This document shows, one piece after another, positions 21,344 to 30,386 of a stretch of DNA of 64,000 nt (positions within the stretch are counted from its first letter, which is position 1; each line of letters opens with the position of its first letter). The notes beneath the pieces are model-generated. The model made no database searches. It was not told where the DNA came from and worked only from the letters and a program-made list of their open reading frames with translations. Source of the stretch: Elmis aenea (Eukaryota; Arthropoda; Insecta; Coleoptera; Elmidae); the NCBI GenBank assembly GCA_947652605.1, contig OX393584.1, forward strand, positions 31,049,467-31,113,466, written 5' to 3'. The position numbers and the translations under genes are program-made.

Positions 21344-22846
21344 AGGAAAAATAGGAACAGAGGAACGCAATCAAACAGTTGAACCTAAAAAAGAGGAAAT
21401 AATGGAAATTATTAAAAGTCAAAAAAATAATAAATGTCCCGGAAACGACGAAGAGCCTGCAGAGAACTTGAAATATGGGGGAGAGGAGTTGTACAACCAG
21501 ATATATCTCTCAGTACGGAAAATTTGGCAAGAAAAACAAATGCCAAAAAGTGGGGAAAATGCTACTCTAATCCCCATATTAAAAAATGGAGATGAGACGA
21601 CATATACTAACTATAGAGGCATATATGTATATCTATTAGATGTAGCGCATATGAAATAGTAGCGACTCTGATTAAAAAAAGACTAGAAGCAATAGTTGAG
21701 CCGCAATTAGGAGAATATCAGGCAGGTTTTAGAAAAGGGAGAGGAACGATAGATCAGATTTTTACTATGAAGGAACCGCTAATGACTTGCTATGAATACA
21801 ACATTCCTGCAGTGGTGCTCTTTATCGACTTCAAAAAGGCTTACGATTCAATAAAAAGAAAAAAAATTATGAGAACTACGAGAGAGTTTCAGGTACCTCC
21901 AAAGCTAGCAGAATTAATAAATATGACTCCAAAAATTTAAGGATGAAAGGCCAAACATCAGAAGACTTCATAGTGAGAATTGTATTACGCCACGGGATCC
22001 CTTTGCAACCTTACTATTAAACATAACACTAGAAAAGATAACAAGAAGCAGCAGTCTGAACCGGGGAGGAGATATAATGTACAAGAGCCATCAAATAGTG
22101 GGATATGCAGACGACATCGCCATTATAGCCAGAAATATAAAGGAATTAGAACACGCGACAAACAGATTGGTGGAGGAGGCTTTTAAGACGGGGTTGCAAT
22201 TAAAGCAGAATAAATGTAAAGTTACATATGTCTATTGGAGAAAGTCAGCAGAATGCAATCCTAGAAATAACTACGACATTGGGAAAAATGAGGCTGGAAG
22301 AATTTGTCTATCTGGGTGCCAGAATAACGAAACTCTTCGAGGAAGAAAAAGAAATAGAAGCGAGATAACAAAAGCAAATAAATCTGCCGGAGCCTTGAAC
22401 CAACTAATTAAGAGCAAAACAGCTATCTAGAGATGCTAAATTCCGCCTTTACAAAACAGTATTGCGACCAACAGCACCATATACCTACGAAACTTGAATA
22501 CTAAATAAGAAATCACAGGAAAGATTGCAGAGATGGGAAAGGAAAATACTTTTGGGAGGAAGAAAAACAGAGATTTTATGAGATATATAAGGGACCAGCA
22601 ATCGACTTGGTAAAAAAAGCGAAAAGATTACAGTGGCTGGGTCATATCGAAAGAATGGCAGATGGACGAACACCAAAAACGATTGCCTGGAAAACACCAA
22701 AAACAAGAAGAAGAAAGGTCGACCGAAAAGACGGTGGAGAGAAGCAATGCTATCTATCAGACTTAAAAGAAAAAGGTATAAGAGATTGGAAAACCAAAGC
22801 CAAAAATAGAAAAGAGTGGAAGAAAACCACGGAGCTGTGGGCCTAA
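21344..22846 (+). pseudogene. LINE ORF2 reverse-transcriptase region, multiply frameshifted
   Basis: This is the longest retrotransposon coding relic in the window. It reads EGKIGTEERNQTVEP into EIIKSQKNNKCPGNDEEPAE and LPILK-type motif IPILKNGDETTYTNYRGI. After a frameshift near 21640 it runs AYEIVATLIKKRLEAIVEPQ, LGEYQAGFRKGRGTIDQIFT, and motif A as LFIDFKKAYDSI at about 21828-21863. After further shifts come RHGIPLQP and motif C as GYADDIAII near 22101-22127. The C-terminal part has LYKTVLRPTAPY (22443 on), then KRLQWLGHIERMADGRTPKT and a stop at 22844. These motifs are those of insect endonuclease/reverse-transcriptase non-LTR elements. Both catalytic aspartate motifs survive, but at least four frameshifts and some deletions make it dead. 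ORF1 and the endonuclease are absent, so it is 5'-truncated. Confidence 0.92.
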
Positions 22847-22909
22847 ACGGCCTATAAAAAAGCTCTCTTTATATATAAATGGATTTAAAATTAAATTCTT
22901 TATCAGAAT

Positions 22910-23108
22910 AAATAAAAAAAGGATACTCTGTAATTTAAAAAAATATTGACTATCGCCAGTTTGATAAATTTCACTATAGAAAAAATATGTTAACGTCATA
23001 GTGAAGAGAATTTCCACGATATTCAAAAAAAAAGTTCATAGGAGTGTTTCGATTTGAAATAACAAAGTTATATCGTTGCGACAGACAAACTGAATCACCC
23101 GATATACA
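22910..23108 (+). repeat. interspersed repeat, copy B (GAATCACCCGATATACA end)
   Basis: It contains CTATCGCCAGTTTGATAAAT, AAATAACAAAGTTATATCG and a terminal CTGAATCACCCGATATACA. A diverged relative lies at 4450-4625. The end resembles the reverse of the TACAGGGTGATTCA ends found on non-autonomous DNA elements. Confidence 0.5.
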
Positions 23109-23472
23109 TTTAAATATATTTAATTGTTATTTGACTTTTTGTAAATAAAACAGTCAATTTTGCAGTTTACAGACTCTTAATAAATTGTAATAATATACAT
23201 CGAATGTACGCAAGATGTGTACTTTAATACATTGATATAAAAGTTGGGGATGCGAAGCTTTCACTTGGTCGTGACTAATAGTCGATAGAATGATGGCGTC
23301 CTGCTGGGATTGCGCGATGTAACCCAAGTGTCAACTGTCACTATATTAGTATAGTCAATACTTTTTCTGAATGCATTTTTAAGTCCAATCACTTTTTGCT
23401 TTCTCCAAGTTACTTTTATAACATGTTACTCATGTTAGATATTTTGGTTAGGTTGCAACAATGTTTGAATTA
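23109..23472. other. AT-rich DNA, nothing recognised
   Basis: No frame or repeat is supported. Confidence 0.5.
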
Positions 23473-23757
23473 TTAGGCTGTTGCGAAAATAATGGCGCAT
23501 TTTGCACTTCAATTTTAAACTGGTATAAGTCAGCTGATGTTAAACTTCTTTAATTAAAAATTATTAGCTCAGTTGGTTCAATTTTTTGTTTTTAATTGTG
23601 TGAACAGGCTTTGTCGTGGAGCAAGACTGGAACCTTTTGTTTTATGAAAACGGGTTCATTTTCAATAAATTTTTGGAGCATCTCTTCTAGTGCTCGGCAG
23701 TATTTCTCAGTGTTGATATCTTCACCTGGATTCAAAATGTTGAAGTACAAAACCACA
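23473..23757 (-). pseudogene. mariner-like transposase 3' fragment with terminal repeat
   Basis: The minus strand reads VVLYFNILNPGEDINTEKYC, followed by EEMLQKFIENEPVF and VPVLLHDKACSHN and a stop at 23592. Mariner/Tc1-family transposases have L.PG.TIN...Y..QL......, then LLHDNARPH, where the D is the second catalytic aspartate. Here LLHDKACSH keeps that D but alters the neighbouring residues. Beyond the stop, GTTGCGAAAATAATGGCGC at about 23480 could be part of the inverted terminal repeat, next to a TA. The N-terminal half, including the first catalytic aspartate, is missing, and the sequence between the fragment and the putative terminus is shorter than normal. Inactive. Confidence 0.75.
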
Positions 23758-24506
23758 TATGTAAGTAATAGAAGCCGTAGTGAAATATCTAAGGATTTTA
23801 ATTTAATAGTTTGTATATATCTATAAGTAAATGTGCAATAGCTGCATTTTATTTTCACTCAGCCACAAGCCACAATAAAAATTAATTTAATTAGTTTTGC
23901 CAAAGGCTAAGACTGTAAATTAATACGCTAAAAGTAAAATTATATCTGTTTGAATAGTTAATTACATTTTATTGTGTATTTTATTACAATATTACATGTT
24001 TTTTCTTAAAAAACAATTTAAATTAATGTTTTAAACAGATGTAAATGTGATACAGATGAAGAACAGTGCTGTATAATCATGTGCGTACGTTTATAAATAT
24101 CATACACTTATATTAATAAGAAAGTGTGTCATTTCGAGCTTAGGTGGACTTTGATAGATTATCTGAAGCAAAATTACAGATTATTAGCGTTATTGTTACA
24201 TTAATAATAGCGACTACGTCAGAAAATAAATACATTACTCTAAATTAAAAACATTTTTTAGTGCAACTGAAGATTCGAAAAACAATTTAGCCATTAGTTT
24301 GGTAACAAACGATGAAATGATTAAAATTATGGTTAAATTCAAAACAAATAGTAAACAAGTTACTGCAAGCAATATTTATAGATATAATCAGAATAATTTT
24401 ATACATTCCATTAGCCCTATATTATATGGTGGCTATACCCCCAGTGAGGCTGAGCCGTTTTAAAGCTTTCTAGATCATTTATTTTGGGAGGATCAATCCC
24501 AGTGTA
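23758..24506. other. AT-rich DNA, nothing recognised
   Basis: No gene or repeat is supported. Confidence 0.5.
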
Positions 24507-24757
24507 TTAGCATATACTAAGAACAACTTTTCTCCATCCTGTCTTATCTTTTGCTTTTTCTTTCCTATTTTTTACCCCTGCCCTGCTTAGATCGTCTATC
24601 ACTTCCTGCATCCATTTTGACCTAGGTCTGCCACGTCTCCTCTTTACTCCGGTATCCCATTTTAACAGTGAATTGATGTGGGTGTCCTCATCTGCTCTAA
24701 AAACATGTCCCAACCATCTCGCCCTGTGCTGTCTTATTTTTGTTATTATGTCTCCTC
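24507..24757 (-). pseudogene. LINE ORF2 C-terminal fragment
   Basis: The minus strand reads GDIITKIRQHRARWLGHVFR, then ADEDTHINSLLKWDTGVK, RRRGRPRSKWMQEVIDDL and DKTGWRKVVLSIC with a stop at 24507. R..WLGH..R, GRP...W...V..DL and W..V mark the final domain of insect LINE ORF2. The frame is open for about 80 codons but lacks everything upstream. It abuts, head to head, a plus-strand LINE fragment at 24763. Confidence 0.85.
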
Positions 24758-24762
24758 CGGAA

Positions 24763-24926
24763 ATCTAGAATTCGAGGAAGTGGAAACATATAAATATTTG
24801 AGAGTTATGATATCCAGAATGGGGTAAAGAAAATGTGAAATTAAAGAAAAATTACAAACGCCAATAAAGCTTTCAGCATAATATTACCGACAATAATTGC
24901 AAATATTAAAACAAAATAATTGAGCG
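24763..24926 (+). pseudogene. LINE reverse-transcriptase fragment
   Basis: The plus strand reads NLEFEEVETYKYLRVMISRM; then, after a shift, NCEIKEKITNANKAFSIILP and IIANIKTK. FEEV..YKYLGV.I...G....EI..RI..A..AF is the thumb-proximal block of insect LINE ORF2. It belongs to a copy in the opposite direction to 24507-24757, so two truncated elements are juxtaposed. Confidence 0.75.
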
Positions 24927-24929
24927 AAA

Positions 24930-25080
24930 AACAATTGACCTATAAGTTTTTGGTTTTGCAGCGATGTTTCCCACATCCGATAACATTGTTTCAAATTCAT
25001 AATTTTGTTTTTTTATGAGTAATGTTGGCGCCCCTAGGCAACTGCCTAGGGTCACCCGGCTTACGGTCAAACCGGCCCTG
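24930..25080 (-). mobile_element. hAT-like terminal fragment (CAGGGCCGG end)
   Basis: Read on the minus strand from 25080 it begins CAGGGCCGGTTTGACCGTAA, then GGGTGACCCTAGGCAGTTGC. CAGGGCCGG-type ends are widespread on hAT elements. It contains a perfect 8-bp hairpin CCTAGGCA-AC-TGCCTAGG at 25033-25050. No transposase or second end is visible. The inner limit is approximate. Confidence 0.5.
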
Positions 25081-26166
25081 ATTGTAAGAGTTAGATTTTG
25101 CCAAGTCGGTCATTATTTGCCGCATTTACGCTAATAGAGTATCAAACAGTGTGGGATACTAGTGGCAAGGTAAATATTCAACTTTCTCATGAAAAATTTA
25201 TTTAATATCGTGTAACTGAGTTCAGACTGTTAGATTCTGAAAGTTGGTCCATCGGCGCAATGAGCAAAAAATATTAAATTATAATGTTTGTTTTCTCAAA
25301 ATACCATCACAAACCTGTGTTTTTCGATTAGTTATGGACTATAGGTTTGAAACCTGTCACGGACTGAGAGGAGGTCATCATAGTTTATACGAGAGCGTAC
25401 GTGGCCGGCGGTAAAACGTGCGCAGTGATACACAATTTTGTTTTAATAAATTATTATTATAATAGAACACACTCAGAGGAAGGCTTATTGTTGATGCCCG
25501 TGGAATTGTAAGCTCAAACTTTATATATTTACATTCATGATTGCAATACGCTGAAAGACATTTCTTTGTTAGGTTAATTTCTATCCTGTAGGGATCTTAT
25601 CCATTTCTTAATGTCTGAATCGTTCCGTATTTTTGTTTATATCGTACTATGAGAATGTCTCGGGGCTGATGGGCACTGGCATAGATGTAGCGTGATTCTG
25701 CATAAACGGTACTACATCTTATTTCTTTATGTTGATGGCTATCGGCTATTTCATATTAGCCTTGAATAGTGACATCGCAAGAATTTGTCGCTAATGGCTA
25801 AGATGTATCTTTTTATAGCGTGGAATCCAGAAAACTGTTAGAGAATTTATCTTAAAAAATATTATCTGCCATGGTATTTATCGCCATCAGCTGGTACATT
25901 TACATGAATGTTTTGTTACGTAATAAAGTTTTTATAGCCCTATTAAATAAACTTCGTTTTAATATACAAGGTGATCAAGACCGTGTACAATGCATGGGAT
26001 CTCTGTGAAAGATGCAGATTAGCTCAATTTTCTCAAATAATGTTTTTGCGGGCTTCGCAAAAGCCCGATACTTTTGAAATCTGCGGTTCGGAGAAAACAA
26101 CGCGCAGAAAAAAGCGCACTGTCATAAATGCTCGGATGAAAAATTCGCACGTGTAAACAGGCGTAC
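25081..26166. other. AT-rich DNA, nothing recognised
   Basis: A locally GC-richer patch lies at about 25360-25430 (GAGAGCGTACGTGGCCGGCG). No reading frame or element is supported. Confidence 0.5.
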
Positions 26167-26470
26167 ATTGAAAATACAGCTAAATATTTAGGCATAAGCC
26201 TGGACATTAAATTAAAGTGGAAAGAACATATAAAAAAAACGCGAAGAGCTAGGCATTAATTACAGAAAACTATTTTTTGCTAATGAATAGAAAATCCAAA
26301 CGTTTAATTGAAAATAAACTTTTAATATACAAACAAATACTAAAGCCAGGATGGATCTACGGCATAATACTTTGGGGTTGTGCTGGTAAAACTAACATTA
26401 AAATACAGCGATTCCGAAATAAGGTGCAATAAGAAATATAGCAAAAAAAAAAAACAAATTCTATATTGGT
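26167..26470 (+). pseudogene. Jockey-like LINE reverse-transcriptase C-terminal fragment
   Basis: The plus strand reads IENTAKYLGISLDIKLKWKE, then after a frameshift near 26250 NYRKLFFLMNRKSKRL, IENKLLIYKQILKPGWIYGI and ILWGCAGKTNIKIQRFRNKV. AKYLG..LD..L.WK.HI...., then N.K..LYK..LKP.W.YGI.LWG.A..SN......QN... is the pattern of Jockey-clade ORF2 after the palm. Several shifts and stops are present, so it is inactive. It belongs to a different clade from the LINEs at 6880, 15042 and 21344. Confidence 0.82.
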
Positions 26471-27169
26471 GTCACACTTAAATCTTTCTTTCAAAAAGAT
26501 TTTAACACGGTGAAGGATGAAAATGTTTTTGCCTTATAAAAAAACAATCTGCTCTCACAAAATGCCGATTCGTTTTGATTCCGATACGTCATGTAACTCA
26601 AAATGTCCCATTGCTGAACTAAATACATTTTTTTTAATAATTTAAAAGTGAACTTGTACGTTTCAACTTAATGTTGCCCGGATTTAGGTTTCCAACGTCT
26701 CATAAGTAAAAGTACCGTTTCAAAATAAATAAAAAGTACATCAACATTGATTTAAAAGCTGCGATGAATTCATGCTAATCCAATGTTTATGGAATTTAAA
26801 TAGATGGGCACATGATGTCTTTTGATCATGTTTACGATGTCCACTTAATGATACATAAAAACGATTTCTTTTCAGAAACACCGACATCGAATATAAAGTT
26901 GCTGTCACCAGATTAGTTTTTCGATGTCGTTGGCCACTGGTTAGTTTGTCCCCGGGCTACAGATAAACCAGAATACGATAAAACGCACTCCGAAGAGAGT
27001 GAAATCATAAATTTGCCTAAAGTTATATAAACGTGCGCGATTAAACTTACCGCTATTCAGCATACTAGTACCTACGGGAAAGTCGTTTAAATTATAGAAA
27101 TCGGTAAAGAATAACATGAAGATTATATGTATTAATAATCGTGGATTCGCATGTATACCTACATACACA
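26471..27169. other. AT-rich DNA, nothing recognised
   Basis: The decaying 3' side of the Jockey-like fragment may extend to about 26540. Otherwise there is nothing to support. Confidence 0.4.
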
Positions 27170-27312
27170 TCTGGAATTCACTAGTAATGGTGAACCTTTG
27201 TCCACTGACCTACTTGGACATTTTAGCGCCCACATAGATGCACCCCCGACATACATTTTAGGCGTTGACGCCGTTAGGCCAAAGGCGATAAGAAAAGAAG
27301 AAGAAGAATATA
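27170..27312 (+). mobile_element. probable LINE 3'-UTR fragment with GAA-rich tail
   Basis: It contains GGCGTTGACGCCGTTAGGCC, then AAAGGCGATAAGAAAAGAAG running into an AAGAAGAAGAA tail at 27290-27310. A GC-richer conserved block ending in a short purine microsatellite is typical of insect LINE 3' ends. There is no coding sequence here. Confidence 0.45.
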
Positions 27313-27349
27313 GGGCCGGAAAAAGGGTCTTTGGCTGAAAATTGTGTAC

Positions 27350-27407
27350 TGAAAAACTGAAACAAGAGGCCTGTGACAAAAAAAAAAGCATCCTGCCTAC
27401 GCCACTG
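27350..27407 (-). mobile_element. hAT-like terminal fragment (CAGTGGCGTAG end)
   Basis: Read on the minus strand from 27407 it begins CAGTGGCGTAGGCAGGATGC, followed by a T run. CAGTGGCGTAG is a recurrent terminal sequence of hAT-type elements in many animals. No partner end is identified. Confidence 0.5.
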
Positions 27408-28108
27408 AGCAAACGTGCTTTAGTTCATAAATCTTATATAGCTTATCACTGATAACAAAAAATATGTAAAAGCTTAACAGGTTCTCACTTTCCCCAAATG
27501 CCATTAAAAAATTAATAAACATACATACAAAGATCTTAGGCAGCGGTAGTTAAAATAATTTAATGCAGATATAACACAAATAAGTTATCATTTAAGGTTT
27601 ATTAACTCTAAATTAATGGCATTTTGCTAATGCAATGTCACACTAATTTAATTCGTTTTAATCTTGAATATAAAACTATTAATTAGCATTAAATTTGTGT
27701 CACATGTAATCAAGTCAGCATAAGTTGCGGCGAACGATAACAAATTTGTTTACGAGTTATCAAATACCTTGTAAAATTAATATCATCTCCAATAAAGATA
27801 TGTAAGTGAAAGAAAAGTTTTTGTAGATACATTTTTAGATTAGCGAATCGATACTTGAACGGTAACCGTAACGGGAAAACACCATGGTTCGCAAAGAGAA
27901 TGAAAAAATGCGAGCTGGCATTTACGATGTGTCCGGGTCTGCTATAAATTTGCAAATTTGAATTCCTTACGGGTATCGATAATGGCTAATTTAGATTATC
28001 AAAATTCTGAACATATCCTTGAAAAATAGTTTATTAATGTTGAATTTAGTTTTAGAGACACCTACTTTAAGAACAATTGATAGGTACTAATAAGAAACAC
28101 CATAAATC
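27408..28108. other. AT-rich DNA, nothing recognised
   Basis: The frame at 27710-27955 (minus, 82 codons) has no recognisable motif. Nothing else is supported. Confidence 0.5.
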
Positions 28109-28150
28109 AGTGGTCTCCAACCAGTGCACAGTGGTCCCGCGTCCATGCTA
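28109..28150 (+). mobile_element. hAT-like end, left partner candidate
   Basis: It begins CAGTGGTCTCCAACCAGTGC. The stretch ACCAGTGCACAGTGGTCC (28123-28140) has an inverted counterpart at about 29155-29172 (GGAACCACTGTGCAGTGGT) with two mismatches. The two may be ends of one ~1.05-kb non-autonomous element, but I could not find a matching target duplication. Confidence 0.35.
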
Positions 28151-28297
28151 ACGTGCGTCAAAAATAAAAATAAATTAAGGACCTAATTCTGATGGTTTAA
28201 ATTAAAAGGGTTTTAGGTCAAATTTATATTTAAAGTGTAGTTTTAAAAAAATCTACTTTGCAGCATATATATAAACAAAAAAAATGTCATGTTAGTA

Positions 28298-28540
28298 TCT
28301 ACTAATAATAATAAAAAAATTATTTACAATTACTAACTTTATAATATTGACAGTAACATCTAAATAATAAATAATAGTTAGATAAAAAAGTCAACTAATG
28401 ATACGGCGAGAAACCAAAAAACTTACATTGACTGAAAAATAGAAAACATTATTTATCCATTATTTATTATGTAGAGTAGATGTTATTGTCAATATTATAA
28501 AGTTAGTAATTTTAAATAAACTTTTGATTATTAATAAACA
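28298..28540. repeat. ~60-bp-arm inverted repeat (hairpin)
   Basis: The left arm (about 28318-28377) and right arm (about 28458-28520) are near-perfect reverse complements through TTACTAACTTTATAATATTG and AACATCTA...AATAAATAAT. The homology fades outwards to about 28298 and 28540. It lies inside the interval bounded by the two hAT-like ends at 28109 and 29155. It is AT-rich and non-coding. Confidence 0.75.
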
Positions 28541-29150
28541 TGCATCTATAAATTAAATTATATAATTAATTAACTTAGAGTTTCTTTAGACAAATTTGAT
28601 TTTTTTTCCACAATAATAATATGAGCCTTTAACGAAACAGAAAGTAGAATAACTCGAAAAGGTGGAAAAATATGAGCAAGACGGCAATGAAAACTAATAC
28701 TTTAAGGTTTAAGGTATAATATTTTTTTTAAATATTCAAGGGCACGCGAGGGCACACCAACTAAAACTTTAATTTAAAAATAATGGTGCAATAGAAAATG
28801 ACAAATAAATGCAATTTCTTAGGACACCAATAACTACTAAAATGCAAAACATAATTATTTATTAAATACATTAAATTACTATACACAACTCGGCCTTCAA
28901 CCTGCATTACAAAGAAACAAGCAAAATCAGCCGTTTTCTTGGAAAAAATTCACAAACACTGATCTTTTTCGAGCGCTATTGATAAGGCGGTCAATGAGTT
29001 CGATGCATTAACATTCGACGATAAAAAAGTAATGAAATGTACTTGTGAGATAAATTTAATTATAAGTATGGTAATGTTTGGCTTTAGTTTTGTTCGGTAG
29101 GGAAGAAAAAAAACAAAAATACGAACATAAATTTTTTGATTTTTGTCATA
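28541..29150. other. AT-rich DNA, nothing recognised
   Basis: No gene is supported. This would be the interior of the putative hAT-like element. Confidence 0.4.
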
Positions 29151-29178
29151 GGAAGGAACCACTGTGCAGTGGTGCGAT
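29151..29178 (-). mobile_element. hAT-like end, right partner candidate
   Basis: GGAAGGAACCACTGTGCAGT, the inverted counterpart of 28123-28140. Confidence 0.35.
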
Positions 29179-29320
29179 TAAAAAAATAACAACCGGTTCG
29201 CTGTACTAACAACTATTTCACGTTTGAAAAAGAAAACGTTACGTCAAAGTTGAAGTTTTTGTGAGTAATTCAAACACCGCCCTATAAAGTTAGTCATCGC
29301 ACACTGCTGGTCAAGCACAG

Positions 29321-29765
29321 GGCGTCTTTAGCTAAAATTGACAAAAACTGATTCGACTATGTTAGCTAAACAGGCCCAGGTAGTTTTACAAGCATGACTT
29401 TAATAATTTTCTAGTTATTGTATCTTATACGTGGTGTTGTCTTACGGTATTAATGATATTAACCATTTATGCGGTTTATATTGCAAAAGAGGTACCGACG
29501 CTTCGGCGTCTTTTGTTAAAATTAACAAAAACTGGTTCGACTATGTTTGCTAAACATGCCCAAGTAATTTTAGAACTATTACTTTAATAATTTTCTAGTT
29601 ATTGCATTGTATATGGTTTTTTTTTTGTCTTACGGTACCTATTAATGTTATCAACCATATATGCGGTATATATGTATTGCAAAAGAGGTACCGATGCTTG
29701 GGCGCCTTTTCTAAAATTGAAAATAAAGGCTTTGACTATGTAAGTTAAACATGTCCAGGTAATCC
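29321..29765 (+). repeat. diverged tandem repeat, ~2.3 copies of ~190 bp
   Basis: Copies start at about 29321, 29505 and 29701 (periods 184 and 196). Shared phrases are TAAAATT.A.AAAAACTG.TTC, GACTATGTT.GCTAAACA.GC, TTTAATAATTTTCTAGTTAT and TTGCAAAAGAGGTACCGA.GC. The third copy is partial. At 29497-29510, GACGC-TTCG-GCGTC spans the junction of copies 1 and 2 and would form a C(UUCG)G-capped hairpin if transcribed. Confidence 0.85.
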
Positions 29766-29830
29766 CACTGCTGTTTCCAACCTGTCGATCGCGACGTTCT
29801 TAATGGTCGATCTGGAGGATTTTATATCTG
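29766..29830 (+). mobile_element. hAT-like end fragment
   Basis: CTGCTGTTTCCAACCTGTCG followed by ATCGCGAC and TGGTCGATCTGGAGG. This resembles TTTCCAACCTGTCGATCGCG-type hAT ends and directly abuts the third tandem copy. No partner is seen. Confidence 0.35.
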
Positions 29831-30102
29831 ATCTACAGTATAGCTAACAAGTTTCACCAAAATTAGACCTTTACATGAAATCTATTAATATATTATGCAA
29901 ACTTTATGATATTCCCAAAGAAAATTTTGACTGCGCAGATACCATAGTTCATTAAATAAGAACTTAACGTAAATTTTATGTAATAATTTGGAACTACTTC
30001 ACTTTTTAATATTTTTTCTAATTTTTGAGGTGTATTTATTACGATTTAGTTTTACTTTACAATGTTTCAAATATTGTAGGTACTAATAATTTTCGAAAGT
30101 AA

Positions 30103-30386
30103 TCATTTTATGCCAACGCAAATGTCGCAATAGGATGCACCAAAATCCGATTCGAGATATTGAGATAGAAGTTCTTCGTGCTTCGTCATGCCATGTCTCT
30201 TAGTTAGAATTGTTCCACGAGTTGACAGATGACATTGCGGTCCTTATTGATATACAAATCGAGCAAATATCTGATTGTCATAACCGAGACCTTCTTATCG
30301 GACATCTCGTCTTGGCACTGTGACAATTTAAAATGCAAATACCAACCAAGATCCCTATCTCCGTGGGTATCGTAATGCAGAGACGT
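30103..30386 (-). pseudogene. unidentified protein-coding fragment, one frameshift
   Basis: I do not recognise this protein, but the minus strand reads like real coding sequence. From an upstream stop at 30387 it runs SLHYDTHGDRDLGWYLHFKL, then SQCQDEMSDKKVSVMTIRYL and LDLYINKDRNVICQLVEQF, where a stop appears near 30207. Restoring the frame one base away gives LTKRHGMTKHEELLSQYLES and DFGASYCDICVGIK with a stop at 30103. The two halves join naturally if one C was lost. Composition is charged, helical and low in the F/I/Y/N runs seen in chance frames here, and GC content is locally raised. It could be a terminal exon of a host gene, a processed pseudogene or a piece of an unfamiliar transposon. 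No splice site is proven. Confidence 0.45.
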
